A program made the position numbers and the translations under genes. The notes beneath the pieces were generated by a model that saw nothing but the letters and a program-made list of their open reading frames with translations, was not told the DNA's origin and made no database searches. Shown here in pieces: positions 1 through 7,526 of a DNA stretch of 14,792 nt (position 1 is the first letter of the stretch; every line of letters begins with the position of its first letter). Location: positions 1 to 14,792 of the forward strand of contig VSPF01000066.1 in NCBI GenBank assembly GCA_009775195.1, given 5' to 3'. Source of the stretch: Muribaculaceae bacterium. Lineage in GTDB: Bacteria; Bacteroidota; Bacteroidia; Bacteroidales; Muribaculaceae.

Positions 1-31
1 AGTATATATATGGTATGTATGAATTTGAGTT

Positions 32-1516
32 TCATCGTCCTTCTCCAAGAGATGGTTTTTCTGTTTTTTTGTCAGTATCGTAATATTTGCCCGTTGCCGG
101 GTCGCGATAGCCGATTACGTTGCCCTCGCTGTCGCGGATAATCTCCCAGCCGGTAGCGGCGTCGATATTGAGATAGTCGACAGGCTTTTTATCGGTGTCG
201 TAGTACTGGCCGGTCGCCGGGTTGTAATAACCGATTACGCGGTCGTTGAGGTCGCGGATGATTGTCCACCCCTCGGGATAGAGCACCGTGATATAGGGGT
301 CTTCGATTTCGGTCACCTTGTCGGGGCCGTAGTATTTGCCGGTCTCGTGGTCATACCAGTAGCGTATGGTGCCGTCTTCCTCGTAAATCGGCACGTAATC
401 CTTACCTACCAGCAGGCCGAAGATGGGGCCGAGGTCTACCTCGTTGTAGGGCACTACCTGCACCAGTGGCGGCGAGTTCTTCTTGACCGTGAATTTATAC
501 CACACGTTGCGAAGTATGTCGAAGTGGTTGACGGGCACGTTGGGGCTCGCCGTAAGGTCGTAGGTGGCGAAGTAGAGGCGGTCGACATCGGTCTCGGCGC
601 CCTTGAACTTTATGAGGATTGCCGCCCTTTGGTCGTCGGGGCGGCCGACGTTGCGGTATTCGGGCACGTAGGCCAGCCAGCGGCTGTCGCTCACCTTGAT
701 AAAGGGGAGTTCGCTGTCGGTCTCGGCCCCGGCGGGTACTGAAGGCTCGTGAGTATAGTCGCGGTCATAGTCGTTATATACATATTGCGACTGGCTGTAT
801 ATGCCCTGCGGCGCACAGTAGCCGCGACTGTTGTGGCGGCTCAGCTTGACCCACTCGATGGGGAACACGCAGTCGGGGTTGAGGTTGACCTCTACCTTGG
901 CGTATGCGCGCAGCAGGTGGAGGGTGCCGATACTGGCTGTATTGTCAGCATCATACGCCAGGGTCATGGGGTCGGAGACACCGTAGAGGGGCACGGGACG
1001 GTCGGCCGACAGCACCATGCTCGAGGCATCGAAGTCGTATTGGCGAGTCACTATATCGTCGATGGTGGTCACACCGGCAACCAGTTGGCCGGCATCGGGG
1101 TACGATGGCCAGTTGGCAAGGGCTACGACCTTGACAGGCTGGCGGTAGACCTCCTTCATGCCGAAGCTGTAGACCATATAGGTCTTCGACGACGACATGC
1201 TCTCGAGGGGGACGACCTGGGCTACCTCGAGCGGTGCGATATATTTATTGTCGGTTCCGAAGAAATAGAAGCGGAAATTGAGCGAAGATATGTCGATATA
1301 GTTTTCGAAGCCTTCGCCTCGGTCATAGCCGCCCTCGGGGGTCGAAGGCGCGCGCGACCCGGCCGACGTGTCGCTCACCGTAAGTCGCAACACTATCTGA
1401 GCGTCGTCGCCGGGAAGGGGGAGAGGGGCAGGTTCGTTGTTGTTACCACACGACGACATAGCCAACACTGTCAGTGTAAGGAGAAGATGGGTATATATGT
1501 CGCGAAGCGAAAACAT
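32..1516 (-). CDS. Tip-type Mfa/Fim family fimbrial lipoprotein with C-terminal repeats
   Basis: A 494-aa secreted lipoprotein, last gene of the fimbrial operon visible here. Its signal peptide ends in lipobox LAMSSC (Cys23). GSR|A at residues 53-56 resembles the Arg-specific site at which P. gingivalis-type fimbrillins lose their N-terminal strand before donor-strand polymerisation. The fimbrillin core runs to about residue 370 and includes the NVWYKF segment near residue 339, typical of Mfa1-like proteins. Beyond it is an extension of about 120 residues holding three units of 40-43 residues, each centred on a GKYY/GQYY motif (Tyr pairs at 395-396, 438-439, 478-479) and an 'IIRD' strand. A polymerising stalk subunit would be expected to end at its donor strand, so the added tail and the position after the anchor gene suggest a tip or accessory subunit (inference). 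The start is 24 bp after the anchor gene's stop. The family is fairly certain; the tip role is less so. Confidence 0.8.
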   Translation of the reverse strand: MFSLRDIYTHLLLTLTVLAMSSCGNNNEPAPLPLPGDDAQIVLRLTVSDTSAGSRAPSTPEGGYDRGEGFENYIDISSLNFRFYFFGTDNKYIAPLEVAQVVPLESMSSSKTYMVYSFGMKEVYRQPVKVVALANWPSYPDAGQLVAGVTTIDDIVTRQYDFDASSMVLSADRPVPLYGVSDPMTLAYDADNTASIGTLHLLRAYAKVEVNLNPDCVFPIEWVKLSRHNSRGYCAPQGIYSQSQYVYNDYDRDYTHEPSVPAGAETDSELPFIKVSDSRWLAYVPEYRNVGRPDDQRAAILIKFKGAETDVDRLYFATYDLTASPNVPVNHFDILRNVWYKFTVKKNSPPLVQVVPYNEVDLGPIFGLLVGKDYVPIYEEDGTIRYWYDHETGKYYGPDKVTEIEDPYITVLYPEGWTIIRDLNDRVIGYYNPATGQYYDTDKKPVDYLNIDAATGWEIIRDSEGNVIGYRDPATGKYYDTDKKTEKPSLGEGR

Positions 1517-1540
1517 TTTATTTACTTGAGGTTTGAGGTG

Positions 1541-2605
1541 TTATGCACCAACATTCTGCAGCACCAGGTGCCACGAGTTGATATATATTTGAGTCTTGAG
1601 CCAGCGGCCGTTGTCGTCGAGGAAGAGTACCAGCGAGTAGTCGTCGCGGTAGTCGAGATAGTCTTCGTCGCTCAGCTTCTTGTGCTGACCCTTGGTCATT
1701 ATGGCGTAGTCGGCAATGGGTATTGCAGCCACCAGGCCGTGGTCGTCGCGGCGGTAGATGCGCACGAAGCAGCGCTTCTCGGGCGTGATGCGGCTGATTT
1801 GGAAGTCGGCCACGGCGCAGCTCACCGCCGTGATGGCGCGCGAGTCGCCGCCCTCGCCGTCTCCCTTGTAGTCGGGCACGTCGACGCCGGCATAGCCGTT
1901 GGTCACAGTGTGGGCGTAGTAGCGCAGAGGCTCGTCGGGCAGTATGGTGTTGTCCCAGTCCATCAGGCCGTTTTCTTCCTCGATGGTGAAGAGGAACTTG
2001 TTCTCGTCTACGGGGTCGCCCGACAGGTGCTGCAGCACCACGTGCACGTCGTTTGTATCTTTGGTCAGGTGCACGTCGAATACATGCGTGCCCTGCGAGT
2101 CGGGGAATGTCACATCCATCAGCTTGCCGTGGTAAAGGTCGCGGAAGTCGTCGCGAACGGCCGACCCGGCGAAGTCCCAGCCCGCGTCGTGGGGCGTGCG
2201 GCCGCCGAGGGTAGCCTGTAGGTGTGTATGCTTTGTGGCATCGTCGGGAGTGGCGAAGTCGGTCTTGTGGCCGCTGCCGCACCACGCTATGAGCGAATAG
2301 GTGCCGGGGGCGAGACCTTCGACGTCCATCTGATAGCTGCCTGTTTTGAGTTCGTCGCCGGCCTCGTGCTTCTGCCACACGATATTGCCGTCGGTGTCGA
2401 CGATATAGAGTGTCACCTCATCGACTTCGGCTGCGAAGGCGTCGGTGTACTTGAGGTTGCGGTCATAGACAAAGCGTACCTTGTAGTGTGGGTCGCAATC
2501 GCCCTCTTCGTCATATATCATGCCGTCGCACGAGGCAAGCATCACAGCCGCCAACACCGGCAGCAACCGCGAGAGTGCCTTGAATATGTCTGAGATGTAT
2601 TTCAT
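1541..2605 (-). CDS. FimB/Mfa2 family fimbrial anchor lipoprotein
   Basis: A 354-aa lipoprotein of the FimB/Mfa2 family, which in Porphyromonas anchors the fimbria to the outer membrane and limits its length. The signal peptide ends in LASC (Cys26), followed by the family's typical start, with an acidic DEEGDCDP segment and then YKVRFVYDRN. A first beta-sandwich domain contains EVDEVTLYIVD and GTYSLIAWCG. The C-terminus, INSWHLVLQNV, matches the strand that ends these proteins. Unlike the two fimbrillins beside it, it has no GSR|A cleavage site, as expected for a subunit that stays lipid-anchored. It follows the major fimbrillin after a 370-bp gap that holds a hairpin-array repeat, and it precedes the tip gene by 24 bp. 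No separate promoter was found in the gap, so it probably depends on read-through from upstream. Confidence 0.88.
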   Translation of the reverse strand: MKYISDIFKALSRLLPVLAAVMLASCDGMIYDEEGDCDPHYKVRFVYDRNLKYTDAFAAEVDEVTLYIVDTDGNIVWQKHEAGDELKTGSYQMDVEGLAPGTYSLIAWCGSGHKTDFATPDDATKHTHLQATLGGRTPHDAGWDFAGSAVRDDFRDLYHGKLMDVTFPDSQGTHVFDVHLTKDTNDVHVVLQHLSGDPVDENKFLFTIEEENGLMDWDNTILPDEPLRYYAHTVTNGYAGVDVPDYKGDGEGGDSRAITAVSCAVADFQISRITPEKRCFVRIYRRDDHGLVAAIPIADYAIMTKGQHKKLSDEDYLDYRDDYSLVLFLDDNGRWLKTQIYINSWHLVLQNVGA

Positions 2606-2651
2606 TTGTGAGTGTTATTCGGAGTAGTGAGGGGAGGTGTGTAAAAAGATT

Positions 2652-2944
2652 GTAGGGTCGCGGCATGAGCGCGAACAGGGGTGACTTGTTCGGAGTCCTC
2701 GGAGAGGACGTTTTCGTGGTTAGCCCCATGATACTTCGTGGGGGTATTGGAAGCAGGTGATAACCTTGTCCTCGGAGAGGACGCTGTGTATATGTTTGGC
2801 GTCCTCTCCGAGGACTATATATACTTTCGTCATTCTCCGTGCCCCACGAATAATCGTGGGGTTAACCACTATTGCGTCGTCTCCGACGACTTCTTCACTA
2901 TGTCAATTTCCGTTCTGCCCGGTCGCGGCATGCCGCGACCCTAC
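2652..2944. repeat. Hairpin-array palindromic element, copy A (within the fimbrial operon)
   Basis: A non-coding element of about 293 bp filling the gap between the major fimbrillin and the anchor gene. Perfect 15-bp inverted ends (GTAGGGTCGCGGCAT at 2652-2666, its complement at 2930-2944). The right end is also a 20-bp perfect palindrome (2921-2940). Inside are six short hairpins: GTCCTC-GGA-GAGGAC (2695-2709), CCCCATGA/TCGTGGGG (2724-2743, one G-T wobble), GTCCTC-GGA-GAGGAC (2768-2782), GTCCTC-TCC-GAGGAC (2801-2815), CCCCACGA/TCGTGGGG (2842-2861) and GTCGTC-TCC-GACGAC (2876-2890). Relative to copies B and C it is in the opposite orientation, judged by the position of the TTAT/ATAA-loop hairpin. 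The rest of the gap (2606-2651 and 2945-2975) shows nothing recognisable. It may attenuate transcription or protect the fimbrillin mRNA 3' end (inference). Confidence 0.85.
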
Positions 2945-2975
2945 TTTTCATCGATTATTACTAATCGGTGGTTGA

Positions 2976-4889
2976 TTAGAGTTCTACGTTCTGGTTAACG
3001 ACCTTCCAAGAAAGGATGTTAATCTTAGCACCTACGTAGTACAAGGGGTCTTCGGGACCACCGGGGATAATTTTGGTCTCGTCGGTGTCGGGGTCGAAGA
3101 GAAGATAACCAACTTTCTTGAAGTTGTTGATAGTGAGCTGATACCAGTGGTTACGAACTACGCCATAGTAACCCTCGACAGCATTTTTCTGCGTTGAGGT
3201 AGCGGCAAGGTGCTCGATGGGCACTTTGTAGATTGCTTCGCCTTCGTCTGCACCGATAGCCTTATTATCGCCAGTCTGCTGGGCAGCAACGAGAGCCTCG
3301 AGAACTGAAGTCTCAACGGGTGAGTACTCGTAGTGAGCAGCAACATAGCCTTCTTCGCCTTCAGTGCCAACAGCCTCTTTCCATGTGCGGCTATAAAGCG
3401 GTTCTTTGGTAGAAACGACGACAGTGATTTCACTGAGTGTAGTACCGGTCTTGTCGTATGCACGGACAACATCAAGGTCTTTGTCACTAACCTGGGCATA
3501 CTGGGCACCGTCCTGATTAGCAGTACCGGTGGTAACTTTCCAGAAGTTGAGCTTTTCAGTGTTGGTGTCCTGGGCTTTGATGTTATTGAGAATCATAGCC
3601 TTGTACGAATCCTCGAGATAGAGGAGACCACGATACTGAACCAATGAAGGAACAACTTCGTTGCCATCTTTATCAAATGTAACAATCTGAGTGTAGATGA
3701 TGGCGTGAGTTACCTTGCCCATGTTTACACCAACTTTAGTTCCGTTCAAAGTCAAGCTACCGTTTGCAACGGGTTCGAAGATGCTGGTGCTGTTTGTGTT
3801 CTCGTAGCAGTAATATGTGGTAGCATCTTCGGCTGTAAAGCCTGCGGCCTTAAGACCCTTAATCATCTGCATAGGAGAAGCATAGAAAAGCGTAGGGTTC
3901 TCGGTATATGTATGAGACTTAGCCCAGAACGAACGCCAATCAGCGGTCTTGTTCCAATCCTTCCAAAGAGGTGAGGCGTCGCTCTTCCAATCTGCATCGA
4001 GCTTTTTGCTCATATAGCTATTCTCGGCAAGGGCATTGAGAGTCCAACCTTTGACCTTAACCCAAAGGGCTACATCGGCTACGTTGTCACCATCTTCAGT
4101 TACGTTGCCACCGCCGGCAAGGGTTGTCTCAATCTTGTAATAGCCGGGGTGTGCAGGGTCTTCACCATTCTTGGCAAAGCCAACCTGAACCTTGGCAGCA
4201 AGACGCTCTACATAAATGTCGACAGGGCTATTGGTTGTTGCAGCATCCTCTCGGGTGAGTTTGAAGTCTGATGTAACAAGTTTGGTAGCATAGTAGTAAG
4301 TATCGTCATGGCGGACATCTTCACCGACCTTAACATCGCCGAAGAAAGACGAGGTGGTCATGACAAATTTATCGGGCGACGATTTCACTACGTTATCTAC
4401 GACCTGCTGGGCTGCATAGATATCGAGAGCATCAGCAGTCTCCTGCATGGTGGGAAGCGCACGGAAATCAGGTGCATTGAGCACTGTGATTACATACTCG
4501 GGGTAGTCGTTGCCTTTGAGGCCTTCGAGTACTACAATATTCTCTTTACCAATATATTCAATATTACCGTTGCCAGCGTTCGTTCCGTCGTTGTCAGCGG
4601 GTACGAACTGAGAGTCGCTCGAAGCTGCACGAAGGCCGGTATAGCCACCTCGGGCATCGAAGAAGAAGAACTGAACGTCGGTTACCTTGTGTTCTTTTTC
4701 CACAGCGTCGCTCTCTACATAGTCCCCATCAGTGGTGGCACGAGAGCCAGTCTCAGGAGCAGAGATGGTGACTGCGAGATACGCAATGTCACCTGAGGGT
4801 TTTTCGCCAGGGGTGGGCTCGTCGTTAGAGCAAGCGGCCAACATGGCAACTGCGGCGAAACCTGCAAACAATTTGTTTAGTTTGTTCAT
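2976..4889 (-). CDS. Mfa1-type major fimbrillin lipoprotein
   Basis: A 637-aa fimbrillin, the likely structural stalk subunit of a type V pilus. The signal peptide ends in LAAC (Cys20). GSR|A at residues 48-51 is very close to where P. gingivalis Mfa1 is cleaved (after Arg49), which frees the acceptor groove for donor-strand exchange. Family hallmarks near the end are VRNHWYQLTINNF, a hydrophobic stretch, and the terminal strand INILSWKVVNQNVEL, the expected donor strand. It is somewhat longer than P. gingivalis Mfa1. Its base composition is visibly more AT-rich, with fewer repeated GC-rich codons than its neighbours, as is common for abundant surface proteins or exchanged alleles. A 258-bp gap with its own candidate promoter separates it from the upstream DUF3868 gene. 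A hairpin array follows its stop by about 30 bp. Arg-specific maturation is inferred from the motif; the protease is not in this window. Confidence 0.9.
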   Translation of the reverse strand: MNKLNKLFAGFAAVAMLAACSNDEPTPGEKPSGDIAYLAVTISAPETGSRATTDGDYVESDAVEKEHKVTDVQFFFFDARGGYTGLRAASSDSQFVPADNDGTNAGNGNIEYIGKENIVVLEGLKGNDYPEYVITVLNAPDFRALPTMQETADALDIYAAQQVVDNVVKSSPDKFVMTTSSFFGDVKVGEDVRHDDTYYYATKLVTSDFKLTREDAATTNSPVDIYVERLAAKVQVGFAKNGEDPAHPGYYKIETTLAGGGNVTEDGDNVADVALWVKVKGWTLNALAENSYMSKKLDADWKSDASPLWKDWNKTADWRSFWAKSHTYTENPTLFYASPMQMIKGLKAAGFTAEDATTYYCYENTNSTSIFEPVANGSLTLNGTKVGVNMGKVTHAIIYTQIVTFDKDGNEVVPSLVQYRGLLYLEDSYKAMILNNIKAQDTNTEKLNFWKVTTGTANQDGAQYAQVSDKDLDVVRAYDKTGTTLSEITVVVSTKEPLYSRTWKEAVGTEGEEGYVAAHYEYSPVETSVLEALVAAQQTGDNKAIGADEGEAIYKVPIEHLAATSTQKNAVEGYYGVVRNHWYQLTINNFKKVGYLLFDPDTDETKIIPGGPEDPLYYVGAKINILSWKVVNQNVEL

Positions 4890-5012
4890 TGTCTTGGTTT
4901 ACTATTTATGATTTGTTAAAATTTTGATTATTCGCGATTGGTTTGTTGATGTCTTTTGTCTCGCAAGTTCCTTATTATATAAGGTAAGGGTTAAGGAGCC
5001 GGAAGCTAAAGT

Positions 5013-5036
5013 CAAACGTAACAAAATTACTTTTGT
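5013..5036 (-). promoter_or_regulatory. Candidate promoter of the major fimbrillin gene
   Basis: Two overlapping Bacteroidota -7 boxes (TAnnTTTG) read leftward: TACGTTTG (5020-5013) and TAATTTTG (5029-5022). Neither has a good TTTG -33 box at 19-21 bp. An AT-rich inverted repeat, ACAAAA-TTAC-TTTTGT (5021-5036), overlaps them and could bind a regulator. The predicted leader is about 120-130 nt. Support is moderate at best. Confidence 0.4.
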
Positions 5037-5044
5037 AACCTGTG

Positions 5045-5066
5045 TTTTTATGTCTTTATGTTTCCT
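5045..5066 (-). repeat. CATAAGG-type short interspersed repeat, copy 1
   Basis: Read on the minus strand this is AGGAAACATAAAGACATAAA plus two A's. The same core occurs near 8599, 11376, 11746 and 11834. Here it lies just upstream of the fimbrillin promoter boxes. Confidence 0.55.
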
Positions 5067-5147
5067 AATATCTCCCATCCGTCCCGGCGTATAAGGGGCG
5101 GCTTGCGGAAATGGATTTGATGATAAAGTTACTGTCTGTTTCGTTAG

Positions 5148-6617
5148 TTAATTTTTTGAGGAGGGTTTGATAAGATATTCTACTGTGTCGCGGTTTATGA
5201 TGCCGTTGACTTTGCTTGTTTCTTCCTTGGCCACGTCGAGGCCCATGGTGGCAGCCTTGTCAAAGTACTGCATGGCCCTGTCGAGGTCGCCGGCCATGCC
5301 GGCCAGGACACCACGGGTGTACACAGCCTCGGCCGAGTCGCCGGCGCGGTCGAGATATTCGCCGGCCTTTGCCAGTTCGCCGGCCTCGAGGGCTATTGTG
5401 GCTGCGTTGAGGTTGCTCTTGCTGTCGTAGGGGTGTATTTCCACGGCCTTGAGCATGATTTCCTTATACTTGTCGCTGCCCACGGGGTAGACGGCGGCGA
5501 TGCGCTGGAAGTCGACGGGGCGCATGCGCTCGGGCGTCACTTTGTAGACCTCGAGCAACTCCTCGACGGTGGCATATGCCTTGATGCGGTATTTCACCAC
5601 ATAGTCGGAGTGGCGCAGCCAGGGGTACACGTTCTTGAGGATATAGTCGTACTGCTCAGGGTAGCGGCGGCGTATCTCCTCGTTGCGAGGGTCCGGCTCC
5701 ATGTCCGACTTGGCGATGGCCAGTATGGCGTCGCGGTTTGCGATTTCGTTTTTTTCGAGCCAGTCAATCAGGCCCTGCCAGTCTTCGGGCTCGTAGTCGG
5801 TGTGCATGATTTCGGGCGCGAGGGCCATGCGCTTGCGCACGATTTCCTTGAGTGTCTGCGTACGGCCCATGGCCAGGCGCACGTTGTTGGAGTACGAACC
5901 TTCGGGCGAGGCAAAACCCTTTATTGACACGCTGGTGATGGTGGCGTCGGGGTCGTCCTGCACCACGCGGATGGTGGCGTAGATTTTTTCGAGCTCCTCG
6001 GGGTTCTTCATATAGTTTTCCTTGAGCTCGGTGCGGTTTACCACGAAGGTGATAAATGCGCGTCCCTCGGCCGAAAGCTCGATTGCGCTGTCGCCGGTGA
6101 GCTCTACGAAGCGGAAGCTCGGGTCGTAGGCCGGGCGCACATAGTCGAGGCGTGCCAGCGGCGTCTCAGGGCCGGTGGCAGGGGTCTCGCAGCAGTTGGC
6201 CACGGCCTGCTTCATGTCAATCTGGCAGCGGTTCATCCACGGCTCGAAGGGCACCTCGGCGCGGTATTTGATGGTCTCGCGCGACCCGGCCGAGTAGACC
6301 TTGGTGCCCTCGGGCAGGTCCTTGTTGCGCAGGTGGGTATAGTAGCGGTTGCGGCCGGCAATCTTGATGGCCGGCAGGGCCAGGGTGTCGCCGCTCTCGG
6401 CTGCACGGACCACGGGCGAGAATGTCACCTCTTTATCGCGGCCGGGGTTGACGCTGCGCGGGTCGATGTCGAGAGCCACGACAAGCTCGTCGGCAACACG
6501 GTTTACCTTGATGGCGTCGACCTTGAGCAGGGCATCCTGAGTGTCGGCGAAAGCCGGCATGGCTACAGCGGCAAGCGCTGCGGCGGCTATTATGCGGGTT
6601 ATGGCGTTCGTTTTCAT
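5148..6617 (-). CDS. DUF3868 domain protein with OmpA-like and TPR regions (fimbrial-locus protein)
   Basis: A 489-aa secreted protein of the DUF3868 family, regularly found next to DUF3575 and fimbrillin genes in Bacteroidales. Signal peptide with cleavage after AFA (residue 24). The N-terminal DUF3868 region covers about residues 27-145 and ends in the typical VPFEPWM motif followed by a cysteine cluster (Cys131, Cys142, Cys143). A central OmpA-like region (about 190-265) contains VSIKGFASPEGSYSNN, the usual 'asPEGs.e.N..La..RA' peptidoglycan-associated pattern. Helical TPR-like repeats cover about 380-465 (NLNAATIALEAGELAKAGEYL and AVYTRGVLAGMAGDLDRAM). It probably links the pilus machinery to the cell wall or helps assembly (inference). 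Start and stop are clear; only 2 bp separate it from the upstream DUF3575 gene, so the two should be co-transcribed. Confidence 0.85.
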   Translation of the reverse strand: MKTNAITRIIAAAALAAVAMPAFADTQDALLKVDAIKVNRVADELVVALDIDPRSVNPGRDKEVTFSPVVRAAESGDTLALPAIKIAGRNRYYTHLRNKDLPEGTKVYSAGSRETIKYRAEVPFEPWMNRCQIDMKQAVANCCETPATGPETPLARLDYVRPAYDPSFRFVELTGDSAIELSAEGRAFITFVVNRTELKENYMKNPEELEKIYATIRVVQDDPDATITSVSIKGFASPEGSYSNNVRLAMGRTQTLKEIVRKRMALAPEIMHTDYEPEDWQGLIDWLEKNEIANRDAILAIAKSDMEPDPRNEEIRRRYPEQYDYILKNVYPWLRHSDYVVKYRIKAYATVEELLEVYKVTPERMRPVDFQRIAAVYPVGSDKYKEIMLKAVEIHPYDSKSNLNAATIALEAGELAKAGEYLDRAGDSAEAVYTRGVLAGMAGDLDRAMQYFDKAATMGLDVAKEETSKVNGIINRDTVEYLIKPSSKN

Positions 6618-6619
6618 TG

Positions 6620-7201
6620 TCAGAATGTATAAACAAGGTTTATCGCGGCCTTTGTCGGACCCACGTAGTTATGAGGATGGTCACTGTCGACTTTCTGGCC
6701 GCAGTCGGCGCACTCGTATTTGTCGTAGCGGGTGTAGACCCAGCCGATGCCGATTTCGGCCTCGATATTCCAGTGGCGGTCGAGAATCCACGAATAGCCA
6801 TAGGCTATGCCCGCGCCAACCATCCAGCCCTGGAAACGGTAGTCCTTGAGCTTGCGGTAGTCGGTGCCGAGGAATTTGAACGGCATGTCGAGGTTGCCGA
6901 AGTTATACTGGCCTCCCAACAGGTGAGCGCCCACAAAGTGACCCGAGAAAGCCTCGCAGAACCAGTAGCGTGCCTCGGGCTGCACCAGCCAGTGCTTCCA
7001 CCGGTGGTCTTTGATGGCCCAGGCGTTGAGATTGGCGCTCAGGTCGCCCGTCCATTTGGGGGCGAACTTGACTTCTACACCGCCGTTGAGGGTGGCGGTA
7101 GCATCGTAGAGCAAGTTGGTCTTGATTGCTGCCTTCTGCGCGGCCGCCGGGAGCGCGAGGCCCACAAGGGCGAGCAAAAGGACTATAAATTTCACTTTCA
7201 T
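6620..7201 (-). CDS. DUF3575 domain outer-membrane protein (fimbrial-locus protein)
   Basis: A 193-aa DUF3575 protein. The ATG at 7201 is preferred over longer in-frame starts because it opens directly on a signal peptide (MKVKFIVLLLALVGLALPAAAQ, cleaved after AAA or AQ). The mature start, KAAIKTNLLYDATATLNGGVE, is the family signature. Alternating aromatic strands follow (ANLNAWAI, EARYWFCEAF, GHFVGAHLLGG, WNIEAEIGIGWVYTRYDKY) and the end is an aromatic strand NLVYTF, all pointing to a small outer-membrane beta-barrel. A CADC pair lies in the last long loop. DUF3575 genes commonly head fimbrillin operons; a role in assembly or regulation is assumed, not shown. It is the first gene after a leader of about 200 nt and lies 2 bp before the DUF3868 gene. 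Confidence 0.85.
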   Translation of the reverse strand: MKVKFIVLLLALVGLALPAAAQKAAIKTNLLYDATATLNGGVEVKFAPKWTGDLSANLNAWAIKDHRWKHWLVQPEARYWFCEAFSGHFVGAHLLGGQYNFGNLDMPFKFLGTDYRKLKDYRFQGWMVGAGIAYGYSWILDRHWNIEAEIGIGWVYTRYDKYECADCGQKVDSDHPHNYVGPTKAAINLVYTF

Positions 7202-7526
7202 GCCTTTTAGAAGCGGAAATGATTGGTTATCTTTATCAATTTTTGGTTTTAGGCAAGGCGTTGCCGCCTGCCGGGGGTACACACTTTGGCAGCTCTCTGC
7301 CACCATTCGCACACAGCGCCCCGACTATCAGCCATATATAATATGGCTTGCCGAGGCTCCCCTGTCTCCGACGCACTGTGGAGATGCACTAAGTCCGAAG
7401 AGAGAGGGAATGCAAAATTACTAATTTTCCCGACAGCAAAGTTGCCATAGGGTAAAAATATGCGTTGACTTTGCGTAAATCGGCCCTCGCCAGGGCTGAT
7501 ATTGGGTACCCGGGGTCGCATATCGG
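7202..7526 (-). promoter_or_regulatory. Leader/intergenic region before the DUF3575-DUF3868-fimbrillin operon
   Basis: 325 bp without a convincing gene. A promoter candidate lies at 7413-7440: -7 box TAATTTTG (7420-7413) with a TTTG at 7440-7437, only 16 bp away instead of 19-21. If it is used, the 5' leader is about 205 nt. The leader holds simple hairpins: AGCCATAT-ATA-ATATGGCT (7330-7348) and TGGCAG-CTCT-CTGCCA (7287-7302). A weaker GCCCT-GGCG-AGGGC hairpin (7496-7483), just after the AraC stop, could be a weak terminator but lacks a T run. A 93-codon TTG-started frame across this region has no family features and was not called. Confidence 0.4.

Noticed and set aside
749..2221. A 490-codon open frame on the plus strand across the tip and anchor genes
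   Set aside because: It lies antisense to two clear lipoprotein genes. Its composition (runs of Val, Ala, His, Gly) is that expected from reading GC-rich codons backwards, and it shows no domain or signal peptide.
2738..2998. Plus-strand 86-codon frame over the intra-operon repeat
   Set aside because: It follows hairpin sequence and runs antisense into the end of the fimbrillin gene; there is no coding signal.
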